From assembly GCF_033807575.1 (NCBI RefSeq), contig NC_084708.1:1426001-1490000 (forward strand): 64,000 bases of DNA. Reading direction: 5' to 3'. The notes beneath the pieces were generated by a model that was given only the letters and a program-made list of their open reading frames with translations, was not told where the DNA came from and did not search any database. Position numbers and translations under genes: made by a program. Of this stretch, positions 12,344 through 23,631 are shown piece by piece (positions within the stretch are counted from its first letter, which is position 1; each line of letters opens with the position of its first letter). This DNA is from Cydia pomonella. Taxonomy: Eukaryota > Arthropoda > Insecta > Lepidoptera > Tortricidae.

Positions 12344-12869
12344 TTTTTAGCATTCCGTAGCCAAATGGCAAAAAACGGAACCCTTATAGATTCGTCATGT
12401 CCGTCTGTCTGTCCGATTATGTCACAGCCACTTTTTTCCGAAACTATAAGAGCTATACTGTTCAAACTTGGTAAGTAGATGTATTCTATGAACCGCATTA
12501 AGATGTTTACACAAAAATAGAAAAAAAGCAATATATTTTGGGGGTTCCCCATACTTAGAACTGAAACTAAAAAAATCTTTTTTCATCAAACCCATACGTG
12601 TGGGGTATCTATGGATAGGTCTTCAAAAATGATATTTAGGTTTATAATATTGCGCGAGAGACACTTCCAAAGTGAAAAAATGTGTCCCCCCTCCTGTAAC
12701 TTCTAAAATAACAGAATGAAAAATCTAAAAAAATATATGATATACATTACCATGCAAACTTCCACCGAAAATTGGTTTGAACGAGATCTAGTAAGTAGTT
12801 TTTTTAATACGTCATAAATGGTACGGAACCCTTCATGGGCGAGTCCGACTCGCACTTGGCCGCTTTTTT
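12344..12869 (+). repeat. Interspersed repeat family D, full copy
   Basis: Begins with the family start (ttccgtagccaaatggcaaa ... ggaacccttatag) and ends gtccgactcgcacttggccg. Other copies: 17041, 24490 (-), 44030 (-), 51330, 53778. Class uncertain; no ORF. Confidence 0.75.
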
Positions 12870-13440
12870 TTAAATAAATTTAGTTAAGACTAAAATAAAT
12901 TTCACGACTTATGGCTTCAGGCAAACTATTAAGTAAGTATGGAATTCTTAACCTAAGGGTTCTATCCCCGTAGTAGTTGTTAGTTATATTGGCATTTCGA
13001 TTGGCACTTTCTATCAAAAATAGTCATTTAAAGCGTCCATAGTATGCGGTGACTGCTTACCATCAGGCGGACCGTACTCTTGTTTGCCACTATCGTATTA
13101 TGAAATAAATAAGTGTCAATTACCTACACAGTATTTTTGTAGATACCTATTACTCGTAAATAGGTCCTTTAGTCAGATTACCCGCGCGTGACACGGAATC
13201 ATCAAATTGCTATCGCGCAGGAAACACTAGATCGTAATGGTTATAGTTCGTGTCACCCACGATGACGCGCAGATTTGTCAAATCTAACCTTTAATAACAT
13301 GACAATACGACTCACGGCGCGCGTTTTCGTGAATTACACGTTCTATAAATCGCTGCCATTATAGTGTCGCATGAGAAGGAAAACAATAACAATAGAAGGT
13401 TATAATGGTATCAAGAATATTGGTATAAACAAAAATCACT
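12870..13440. other. No gene recognised
   Basis: A+T-rich. A short LINE-tail-like piece (gcttaccatcaggcggaccg) is at about 13050. Confidence 0.5.
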
Positions 13441-13802
13441 TTTTTTTAATACTACGTCGGTGGCAAACAAGCATACGGCGCGCCTGATGGAAAGCAGTCT
13501 CCGTAGTCTATGTACGCCTGCAACTCCAGAGGAGTTACATGCGCGTTGGTGACCCTAATAACGATCCCTCTCATCGTTGAGCTCTGGCAACCTTACTCAC
13601 CGGCAGGAACACAACACTATGAGTAGTGTCTAGTGTTATTTGGCTGCGGTATTCTGTAAGGTGGAGGTACTTCCCCAGTTGGTCTCTGCTCTAGATCTGG
13701 AATGACATTCACTATGCTGTGCCCTACCACACAAAGCCAGATGACATTCACAATGCCCATACCTCTCTTGTGGACGTAGTTTAAGGACGTACCCGGGTCC
13801 AG
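13441..13802 (-). mobile_element. Retroposon family A, near full length
   Basis: Same limits as the copy at 8275: poly(T) then actacgtcggtggcaaacaa, ending ggacgtacccgggtcc. Confidence 0.8.
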
Positions 13803-14198
13803 TTATTTCTTAAATTTTTCCTTTCTATCACAACCAATAATTTATTTTCTGAATTAAATTATTGAATTGAATTGAATAACCTTTCCCTACGCCAGCTCGT
13901 AAAGGCTCTCTTTATTTTTTAAACACTGAATAGATGAGAAAGTAGCATTTTGTTGTTTAGTGTCGAAAATGCTTGTTTTGTTTACCTATTCTACATTTAT
14001 TGCACAAAAGAACATTTTATTCAACAAATGGTGCCTTCGTCGATACGTCGGAAATAAAAGTGATAAAATTCGCATAGACCGACCCAGTTTTAAATATGTT
14101 TTAAAAATATAACTTATTTTTATTGCTCATTGAATGTTTTAAAATGTGATTAAATGTATCTCTATGGATGACGATAAAATTATAATGTACAAATTGTA

Positions 14199-14319
14199 CA
14201 GTCACGTCTCAAAATATCGATACGAAAAATATATATACACTACCTCAATATGTGGGCAATAAAGTCGTGTATACATATTTTTGGGACTTTTTTCGTATCG
14301 ATATTTTCAGACGTGACCG
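14199..14319. mobile_element. TA-flanked MITE, family I copy 1
   Basis: Ends CAGTCACGTCTCAAAATATC and GATATTTTCAGACGTGACCG, flanked by TA. 121 bp. Copies at 34477 and (interrupted) 54641. Confidence 0.85.
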
Positions 14320-14439
14320 TATCTACGACGACATCAACAAATTAGAAATGTATTAAAATGAAGGTATCTAACACTGATTTCTACTCCAGTAGTTATGTTC
14401 TTTGTAAATTTTCCACCGTCAAACTCAGGTATGATGATG

Positions 14440-14570
14440 GAAGGTCAGATGGCATTTACTTTCGTAAAAACTAATGCCTACGCCAATTTATGGGATTAGT
14501 TAGATTAGTCCATGAGCCGTGGCAAAATGCCGGGACAACGCGAGGAAGATGATGATAGGTATATTTATAC
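14440..14570 (+). mobile_element. SINE family C, body fragment
   Basis: Contains ggaaggtcagatggca, gcctacgccaatttatggga and the usual end gacaacgcgaggaagatgat. Confidence 0.65.
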
Positions 14571-15150
14571 TCAAATCCGCAAAGTGGTGCTATTGCGGAG
14601 TAAAGTTGACTCGTAACATTTCTAAAAATAGCCAGAGAGTCTTAAATACCCACTCTTAAAAGACTTCCCATATATACTTTCCTCGGAATGTATATTTTCC
14701 TCGGAAACTCGTATCGAATTTATAAGTGGCTTATGCAACAAACCGGGTCCGGACTCCAGACCTTTTTTCCGGAAATACGGGGACGTTATATTTTTATGAC
14801 GTTTTTGTGCGTATACGATTACTGTACCATTTGTGCTGGCAGTTGGTATGTTTCATTTATTTTTTATTATACACTGTGTTATTTTAAAGCCCGTTAATTT
14901 CAAGGGTGCATTCCTGAGCTTAAATTAAGTAACATTATCAGAGAAACCGGTATTCTAATTAACTCCATTTTAGATATAATCGATGGTTTATTTTTATCTG
15001 ATTAGGCCCCTACGAGCGTGTTCACTTGCCTTATGACCTTGATTAGTGTTTAGTATGACTTTTTACATTTGCTACTAGACGCAACTACTATCTCGGACGA
15101 TCTATATTCCAAAGGTTATTGCTGATATCATAGTTTTTTTAGTGGATTTA
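14571..15150. other. No gene recognised
   Basis: A 69-codon ORF at 14688-14897 shows no family signature. The rest is A+T-rich. Confidence 0.5.
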
Positions 15151-15373
15151 AATAATAATGGCCGTGTTACAATAACGCCATATTACTTTTTACGGAAAAA
15201 GTCACAAAAAATTAACAATTCCATATTCAGTTTCCTTAAATGTACGTACATTTAAGGAAACTGAATATGGAAATGTACGTACATTTAAGGAAACTGAATA
15301 TGGAATTGTTAATTTTTTGTTACTTTTTCCGTAAAAAGTAATATGGCGTTATTGTAACACGGCCATTATTATT
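15151..15373. mobile_element. Near-perfect palindromic MITE-like element
   Basis: aataatggccgtgttacaat at the left meets its exact inverse at the right, and the arms run about 95 bp with hardly a mismatch. The centre holds tgtacgtaca twice, each followed by tttaaggaaactgaatatgg. Confidence 0.9.
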
Positions 15374-15479
15374 ATACTGGTATACTACGTAGCTATACCA
15401 GGAAGTTAACGGAGTTTAAAAAAAACATTGTGTACATCTGGATCTTTAAGAAAACAATATCAGTGACCGAAAATGACAC

Positions 15480-16150
15480 TTGGCCTCCGAAACAAGACAG
15501 CGCCACTTTTCTCGGTCCTGTGCGACTTTTCGCCAATTGTTGACTCGAAGTTAGCGCAGATCCGCCTCCACCATGTCGCTCCACCCATACCTCGGGCGTC
15601 CAATAGAACGTTCTCCTGCTAGGCCACCCAGTTACGCTCTTTTCACGTTCCGATCTTCATCCATTCTCTCAAGGTGGCTCAACCAACGGAGTCTGCGAGC
15701 TTTACTTTCTCCCATGATGTTAAGTTCTTATCTTCTAATTTCCGGGGGCCCTTGCGGATACACTTCGACCCATAGGGATCTTTTGTGTAGTTGCCCCTTA
15801 AGGAAAGACCCATTAGCTACTCAAGAGCCTTTTTGACCATTTCCATGTGTCGGATGATGGAGCTTATGGGTAGCCTTTTGAATTCCTTTGGTTCCAGATA
15901 GCCTGCTCCAAAGTCCTTCATTCTTTGTCTGGCGAGGGCGTGATGATAGGTTCAGCCACTAGGTCTTCAATCTCACGGTTCTTAAGGACTGTCCAGATTC
16001 CATCCGGTCTTCGTTTGGGGCCCAGTATCTTATGCAGGATGTTCTTTCTTGAGTGTTAGTGTCCATGCTTCGTATCCGTAGTTTACGATTGGGTGAATCA
16101 CGGTCTTATAGATTCGGATTCGGGTGAGTCTGCTTAGAAGCTTGGACACT
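15480..16150 (-). pseudogene. RTE-like LINE ORF2 C-terminus, broken
   Basis: The - strand reads LLSRLTRIRIYKTVIHPIVN, then GPKRRPDGIWTVLKNREIED, then RRLRWLSHLERMDEDRNVK and KVAQDREKWRCLVSEAK, with frameshifts and stops between. Order and motifs fit the polymerase C-terminus. Confidence 0.8.
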
Positions 16151-16442
16151 AACACCTTAATATAATAAAATAAATTATAGTATGTATCGAAATCTGTGTC
16201 TAATCTCTTCAAATATGCGTAGGAAGCTAATTTACCCCAACAGCCCTTAAAGGTCCGGTCCTTTTCAATTCCCAGGAAATCCAATTGAGCCTGAGACCCT
16301 TACGGAAATTATGCATAAGCGTTTTATTAACTTGGGTCGATTTGCCTTTTGTGAACGATTCTAGTACCTGGCCTACTATATCTATACCTATGTATTACGC
16401 AGGAAATCGTATTAAACCTATTCTATTTTTAGGTTACACCCG

Positions 16443-18521
16443 AAAGGGTGTAGCAGGATAGCCTAGGAAAAATTGCCCCCAGCGATTTTGGGCCGAAACT
16501 GTAATCAAACGATGCCTTTTGGGGAGGTTATACTCTGCACAAAGTTTCATCCCTCTGTTACCCCCTGGGGGTGAAAAACACCCGATTAACCCCAAAACTG
16601 TTTTAATTATTTTTTCCTAAACTATGAAAGTGACGAATTTCAAATTTCGTACAAATATTTATAAGACTAAAAGCTATGTGCTAAAAAAATATTAACCCCC
16701 TAACCATTGAAATTCTTGTAAAAAAAACAAAAATAAAAAAAGAATCAACCTGTATATCAAGTTTGGCTCATGGTACCACACCATTTTTTTTTTCAAAAAT
16801 GAACCAGTTTATATTCTACATGATACAAAAGTTTCATGGACCTACTCCAGAAGGAACATTGCGAAATTAATATGTATTGGCTCTTTGGTGCGTACTATTC
16901 ATTGAACTCCCACTAAGAGCCTTGCATTATTAATAAACAATGGCTTGCGATCGGACCGCTGGCGCTGCTCGTGCCCGATTTGAAAAAGGTGGGGATAAAG
17001 AAGTATGAATCAAACTCATTTGTATTTATAAAAACATTTTTAGGGTTCCGTAGTCAACTAGGAACCCTTATAGTTTCGCCATGTCCGCCTGCCTGTCTGT
17101 CTGTCTGTCTGTCCGAGGCTTTGCTCCGTGATCGTTAGTGCTAGAATGCTGAAATTTGGCATGGATATATAAACCAATAAAGCCGACAAAGTCGTACAAT
17201 AAAATCTAAAAATTTAATTTTTTTGAGGGTACCTCCCCTACAAGTAAAAGTGGGGGTGAATTTTTGTTTTTTGCTTCAATCCTACAGTGTGGGGTATCGT
17301 TGGAAAGGTATTTCAAAACTAATAGGGGTCTTCAACAAACATTTTTTGATTAAGTGAATATATTCGGAGATAATCGCTCCGAAAGAAAAAAAAATGTGTC
17401 CCCCCCTCTAACTTTTGAACCATAGGTCCAAAAAAAATTAAAAAAATCGTGGAAGTAGAGCTTAAGAAAGACATTAAATGAAAACTATAGCGGACATGAT
17501 CAGTTTAGCTGTTTTTGAGTTATCGCAAAAAGTTTCCCCTTCATAGTAAAAAGACATACTTTAATTAGGTACTGATTATGCAAATTTGCCTATTTGTTTA
17601 ACTCACGTGAAAGGTACCGTTTCATCCCTTGGTTAACAATTTACTATACTTTAAGCTCCAGTTTAGCTTATTGTGACGGAAGAGTAACTACGGAACCCTA
17701 CACTGAGCGTGGCCCGACATGCTCTTGGCCGGTTTTTTTAAATTATTTTGTTTTCGGGTCCGAGACGTTGCGTATTAAGCATGATACGAGTATAATGATT
17801 AGTAGCTACGAAATAGTACGTTTATTTTAATTTCGCAATGTAGTAGGTCCATGAAACTTTTATATAATATAGAATATAAATTGGTACATTTTTGAAAAAA
17901 AAAAATGGTGTGTGTACCATGAGCCAAACTTGAGATCCATGTACAAATGAGTTTGATTCATACTTCTTTATCCCCACCTTTTTCAAATCGGGCACGAGCA
18001 GCGGTCCGATCGCAAGCCATTGTTTATTAATAATGCAAGGCTCTTAGTGGGAGTTCAATGAATACCTAGTACGCACCAAAGAGCCAATACATATTAATTT
18101 CGCAATGTTCCTTCTGGAGTAGGTCCATGAAACTTTTGTATCATGTAGAATATAAACTGGTTCATTTTTGAAAAAAAAAATGGAGTGGTACCATGAGCCA
18201 AACTTGATATACAGGTTGATTCTTTTTTTATTTTTGTTTTTTTTACAAAAATTTCAATGGTTAGGGGGTTAATATTTTTTTAGCACATAGCTTTTAGTCT
18301 TATTAATATTTGTACGAAATTTGAAATTCGTCACTTTCATAGTTTAGGAAAAAATAATTAAAACAGTTTTGGGGTTAATCGGGTTTTTTTCACCCCCAGG
18401 GGGTAACAGAGGGATGAAACTTTGTGCAGAGTATAACCTCCCCAAAAGGCATCGTTTGATTACAGTTTCGGCCCAAAATCGCTGGGGGCAATTTTTCCTA
18501 GGCTATCCTGCTACACCCTTT
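16443..18521. mobile_element. Large fold-back element 1 (about 0.6-kb inverted arms)
   Basis: 16443-17025 is repeated in inverted orientation at about 17935-18521, with near identity. Outer ends AAAGGGTGTAGCAGGATAGC and inverse. The loop holds a family D repeat (17041-17740) and a partial extra copy of arm sequence (17826-17935). No ORF of note. Confidence 0.9.
17041..17740 (+). repeat. Interspersed repeat family D (variant)
   Basis: Starts gggttccgtagtcaacta, has a (ctgt)n run, and ends tgctcttggccggttttttt. Lies in the loop of fold-back element 1. Confidence 0.7.
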
Positions 18522-18639
18522 GTTTGATAATCGAGGGTTAAATTATGTACCAAAGATCTTTATACCTAGTAGGAAAAGCTAAATATTTATACCTACCCCC
18601 GAGTGTATAAATATTCTTCTTCCTAGTGTTTTCCCGGCC

Positions 18640-19010
18640 TATTGCATCGGCTCATGGGAGCCTGGGGTCCGCTTGACAACTAATCCCAAGATTTGGCGTA
18701 GGCACTAGTTTTTACGAAAGCGACTGCCATCTGACCTTCCAACCCAGAGGGTAAAACTAGGCCTTGTTGGAATTAGTCCGGTTTCCTCACGATGTTTTCC
18801 TTCACCGAAAAACGTCTGGTAAATCTGCTGGGCACAGGCCTCCTCTCATGTGCGAGAGGGCTCGGGCTATAGTCCCCACGCTAGCCCAATGCGGATTGGG
18901 GACTATATTTCGTACATAAGTTTTGAAAACCTCATTGGTACGAGCCGGGGTTTGAACACGCGACCTACAGATTGCAAGTCGCACGCTCTTACCGCTAGGC
19001 CACCAGCGTA
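18640..19010 (-). mobile_element. SINE family C, composite copy
   Basis: On the - strand the head has A-box TGGCCTAGCGGTAAGAG and a tRNA-like arm. The body is split by sequence with 'ctgggcacaggcctcctctc', a separate repeat also seen at 30948 and 39830. Confidence 0.75.
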
Positions 19011-19602
19011 TACATACCCAATAAAATTCAGTAAATATTATTTTGTACCACACTGTGACGAAGCAGAAAAACCAGTCGAAAGCGTGTGTGTGCTGTGTGT
19101 GTAAACTGTAAATATAAGACATAATTATACAATACGAGTAAATCAGTCTATAAACGTCCCACTTCTGGGCACAGGCCTCCTCAGGAAACTATTAATATAT
19201 TACAAATATTTTACTGTAAATATTGATCAATCCATATTTTGGTCATCCGAAATCACTAGGTACTTTCAGTTCCAGTTAGTAACAGGATACACATATTTCA
19301 CCTGAAATGAAAATAGAAAACCTACACAGCCGCAGGCGGAATTTAAATTAAAATTGCTATCCGAGTTTTCCATTTGTAAATTGATTTACGAGTATACCGA
19401 CAGTGGAGGTTTCACATTTATTTATTTTTTTTTATCCGTAGTAAATGGCACAAATGGAACTCTTATAGATTCGTCTTTTTTCTATGTTCGTTATGTACCT
19501 CTGTCTGTCATTAAGACGTTTGTGATACTCTTTTAATTAAATAGATTAGGTACACTGGTTTATTAAAAAAAAAAAACAATAACATATTCAAATGTATAAA
19601 AA

Positions 19603-20100
19603 GAAACGCTGGTAGCCTAGCGGTAAGAGTACGACTTGAAATCCGGGTTCAAACCCCGGCTCGTACCAATGAGTTTTTCGGAACCTCTGTACTAAATATC
19701 ATTAGATATTTAACAGTCGCTTTTCGGTGAAGGAAAACATCGTGAGGAAACCGGACTAGTCCCAATAAGGCCCAGTTAACCCTCAGGGTTGGAAGGTCAG
19801 ATGGCAGTCGCTTGGTTCAAAACTTTAAACCCCGGCTCGCACCAATGAGTTTTTCGAAACTTCTGTATTCAATATCATTTGATATTTACCAGTCACTTTT
19901 CGGTGAAGGAAAACATCGTGAGGAAACCGGACTAGTCCCAATAAGGCCTAGTTCACCCTCAGGGTTGGAAGGTCAGATGGCAGTCTCTTTCGTAAAAACT
20001 GGTATCTACGCCAATTCTTGGGATTCGTTGCCAAGTGGACCCCAGGCTTCCATGAACAGTGGCAAAAATGCCGGGACAACGCGAGGAAGATGATGATATT
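19603..20100 (+). mobile_element. SINE family C, two overlapping copies
   Basis: The first tRNA-like head is at 19606 (ggtagcctagcggtaagagt). A second partial head is at 19825, so the body is repeated. Ends gacaacgcgaggaagatgat. Confidence 0.8.
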
Positions 20101-20749
20101 CAATATGTATAAAAAAGCAAGTAACAGAACATAAAAGTAACTCCCGAAATTTTCGTGTTTTTCGGGAAAGTTGCTTAGGTAAACAGGTACCTACCTACCT
20201 GCCAGCACAGACACATCACAATTAATGTCATTCCTGAAACGGGCACCTGGCAGTATTTTTACTTGATTACCACAAAAACAGAACTCACCCGACAGTAATC
20301 TCTTTCCCGGCCCCAAACTTAGCGCACAATAGCAAGCCTTGCGGAGCTTAACCGAACTTCCCGGAGCTTTGTTGTAAGTTAGGCAAACTGTTTCATTTCA
20401 AGTTCAATGGGCCCGACGAGGCTTTTCTACGATTGTAACGAAGTGGAAGGGTTATTTTTTGCTAATTCTATGTTTCACGGATCTATAATGATGCATTGCG
20501 AAGATTGCGGGTCGCTTCTCGAGATTGGCTCAGGACCGGAATAAGTGACGTATTCGAAGAGAGACTTATGGTTAGCAGTGGGCGATAAAGAGCTGATATG
20601 ATGATCATGATGAATGATAATTATATTGAAGTGTGCAAGAGGAAAGCCGTTATGTATATGTATACATGCGAAAGAGGCAGACTACAAATTAAACAACGTG
20701 ACTTTTGTGCTTATATAATAAAATAAAATTATTAACAAACACCGATTTA
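20101..20749. other. No gene recognised apart from the gene 3' flank
   Basis: Contains the region downstream of the - strand secreted-protein gene. Nothing else supported. Confidence 0.45.
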
Positions 20750-21295
20750 TTACAGTTTTTTCTTCAATGGCACCACGGTTAAATGCGTCAGCCAGCATCC
20801 TAGGGTATGTGTCTTGGTGGTCAGAGTCACTTTCGTCTGACACTTCCCATAGGTCCTCGCAGGCGACCACAAAAATGCCGAATCCACTTCATCAAAATCC
20901 ACATCAGTCATACTATATGTTCCTTTCTTAATCTTGCAATTTTTGATGGGTAGTCCAAGGGCCTTAACTAAAGCTTTTGCAACAAAACTAGTGCAGTTTA
21001 GATTCGTCATAGTAAACCTCCAATTCGTCCCAGCAGTAGTGTCCTTACCGTATGAAAAAGATCCTTTCAAATTTTCTCCGTTAATGTCTTCTTTCACAGT
21101 CACGTTTCCTCTAAGTAGTAGATATCCTTTGCTGCCTTTATACACTTCGTAATAGATGGAAAATGGCATATCTTCAAGTCTGGGTAGATCAGGGTCTTCG
21201 CAGTCTTCAACACTATTTAGTGTCATTCTGTATTGCTTGCAATTATATTCGTAAAATAATAAAATGATGTGGATACAAATTATGAGCGACTTCAT
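20750..21295 (-). CDS. Small secreted protein, possibly ML/CheA-like lipid-binding fold
   Basis: Intact 181-codon single-exon ORF. Residues 1-19 form a hydrophobic signal peptide (MKSLIICIHIILLFYEYNC). The mature part has Cys at 32, 101, 120, 152 and 167, two possible N-glycosylation sites (Asn64 and Asn100), and a conserved-looking block NCKIKKGTYSMTDVDF around 119-134. The layout, a beta-rich secreted protein of about 160 residues with a C-terminal C-x-I-x-x-G-x-Y motif, recalls insect MD-2-related, GM2-activator or CheA/DUF1091 lipid-binding proteins. That assignment is inference without alignment. A poly(A) signal AATAAA (20746-20751 on the complement) overlaps the TAA stop. The gene lies antisense within the probable large FLVCR intron. 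Role unknown; extracellular ligand binding is the best guess. Confidence 0.75.
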   Translation of the reverse strand: MKSLIICIHIILLFYEYNCKQYRMTLNSVEDCEDPDLPRLEDMPFSIYYEVYKGSKGYLLLRGNVTVKEDINGENLKGSFSYGKDTTAGTNWRFTMTNLNCTSFVAKALVKALGLPIKNCKIKKGTYSMTDVDFDEVDSAFLWSPARTYGKCQTKVTLTTKTHTLGCWLTHLTVVPLKKKL

Positions 21296-21696
21296 TGTGC
21301 AAAAGGCAGAATTGATCTGTATTAGGAAATTACCAAATTAAACATTACTTAAAATGTAATTTAGTATATGAAGAGATTTTTGATAGTGATATATTTATCT
21401 ATAATAATATTTTTACATAAAATCGATTTGATTTGAATACAGCGTAGTATATAATGATGTTTGTTGATATTTTGTGTTTTGTAATTTTATTTTTTAATAC
21501 TGCCTATCTAATTATGGCTGATTACAATGATAATTATTAAGACTTCAGGTATTCAATAAGTTCATTCGTATGGAACGATTTAGTTTACATAATGTTTTGG
21601 TAATCACGTGACATTACAAAGATTGACAAATAACTATTCCTGAGTAGCCTTTTGAAATGGTTTTGAATGAATTAATGATAGTTTATTTACATTAAA

Positions 21697-22379
21697 CCTA
21701 TGTATATATTTTATTATATTTTGACGACCAGTTTGGCCTAGTGGGTGGTGACCTTGCCTATGAAGTCGATGGTCCCGGGTTCAAATCCTGGTAAGGGTAT
21801 TTATTCGTGTGATGAGCACGGATATTTGTTTCTGAGTCATGGGTGTTTCCTCTTTTTTTTTTTAATAAATATTATAGGACATTATAACACAAATTGACTA
21901 AGTCCCTCAGTAAGCTCAATAAGGCTTGTATTGAGGGTACTTAGACAACGATTATGTAATATATAAATACTTGACGACCGGTCTGGCCTAGTGGGTAGTG
22001 ACCCTGCCTATGAAGCTGATGGTCCCGGGTTCAAATCCTGGTAAGGGCATTTATTTGTGTGATGAGCATGAATATTTGTTCCTGAGTCATGGGTGTTTTT
22101 TTATGTATTTAAGTATTTATATATTATATATATCGTTGTCTAAGTACCCACAACACAAGCCTTATTGAGCTTACTGTGGGACTTAGTCAATTTGTGTAAT
22201 AATGTCCTATAATATTTATTTAAAAAAAAAACCATGACTCAGAAACAAATATCCGTGCTCATCACACGAATAAATACCCTTACCAGGATTTGAACCCGGG
22301 ACCATCGACTTCATAGGCAAGGTCACCACCCACTAGGCCAAACTGGTCGTCAAAATATAATAAAATATATACATAGGTG
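21697..22379. mobile_element. Inverted cluster of SINE B copies
   Basis: 21697-21848 (+) and 22232-22379 (-) are inverted copies of one SINE head together with the same non-SINE flank (ctatgtatatattttattat). Between them are an inverted tail (21865-21960) and a complete + copy (21973-22220). Confidence 0.85.
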
Positions 22380-22959
22380 TTCAATATTTCATTACAGCAC
22401 GATTCTTGTTTTACCATGACTGGCGTACAAATATTGCTACTTACTGACTAGCTAAGCTATGTACAGTATATAAAAGCTAAACTTACACACTAGTATTATT
22501 CATGCAATGCTTGTGCATAACTAATTTTCAAATACATTTTTTGATAATTGATAACATTAATGAATTATTAAAATTAAATCTTTAGCAATGATTGCGTCAT
22601 TTTCCTGCTAAGATCGTCCAGCGATTGATAATAAACATGGATGACGAACCAGCTCTGCAAAATGACCTCACACATATTGTGCCGAAGCGGGCGGGGCTTC
22701 AACTTTGCCGCGGAGCTATTTAGTTTGCAAATGGCGGCCCGAAATTAAACAATGATTTACAATTTATAATATATTCATCTACAAAATAGTAACAGTTCTC
22801 AATTAAATGATCAAACAATGTTTTTTAAACGTACCTATGTAGATGCAATTCATTAAATTCATCACAAAGGATATTAAATAATTTGATAGCTATATACAGT
22901 TTTATTTAATTAGGTACAAAAACAAATGGCTAAGGCTAAGTACTCTCGCTATAATTTCA
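22380..22959. other. No gene recognised
   Basis: A+T-rich with a small G+C-rich patch at 22680-22740. No exon could be supported. Confidence 0.4.
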
Positions 22960-23256
22960 TTACATGACTCCCTGCGAGGCTGAGTGTTGTCTGAGTAATG
23001 ACGAAATTATGTTATGCTTAAGTAGAATGAGGTGTTTATTCCTAGCTGGAATCCTTGGACCATTGTTTTTTAACAAATTCTCACAGTCAATCATTATTGT
23101 AGGATACTTATTGATATTTTCCTGTTGCTCTTTTATGAAGGCAAAATTTGCAACTGGTCCAGTGAGATCCCTGCATACTAGTTTATGCATACTACCCTTG
23201 ACGTGATGTAATCCCATGGGTACAGTACAGTGACGCAATACGAATAAATTTTGCAA
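22960..23256 (-). other. Unassigned 98-codon ORF, antisense in the presumed FLVCR intron
   Basis: Open frame with a hydrophilic mixed composition typical of soluble protein (contains MIDCENLLKNNGPRIPARNK). I recognise no family. A second - strand open stretch, 23905-24198, with FCYSENGERFLLGNQFLGFGG lies nearby, and the two could be pieces of one broken gene. The part of that second ORF below 23905 is only the antisense of the FLVCR exon. Confidence 0.25.
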
Positions 23257-23631
23257 AGAGATTTCAACATGTGTAAGTCTCTAATTTGAATTGGGAAAGA
23301 GATAGCCCAAACTCTCTTCTAGAATGAGAGATCTGAGCCCATCAGTGGGAGGTATATATGCTGGCAATGATAATCCTCATAAAATATTGAACATGCGTAA
23401 TCTCGAGCGTATTTTCGAGATTCAATCTCGTCGAAAGAAAATCTCGATTTTTGCAATCTTGGTTGAGATCTCGATGGACGTTGAAATATTGACGCGTGTT
23501 TTAATTTGTGATGATAAGTAAAAAGTAAAGTCCCTGACGCAAGCGGGATAGACACTAGAAAAAGAGCGAGAGACAACTGATTGAATGAGAGGGAGATGAT
23601 CTTATAACTAACCAATCTGTTTTGTCCACAG

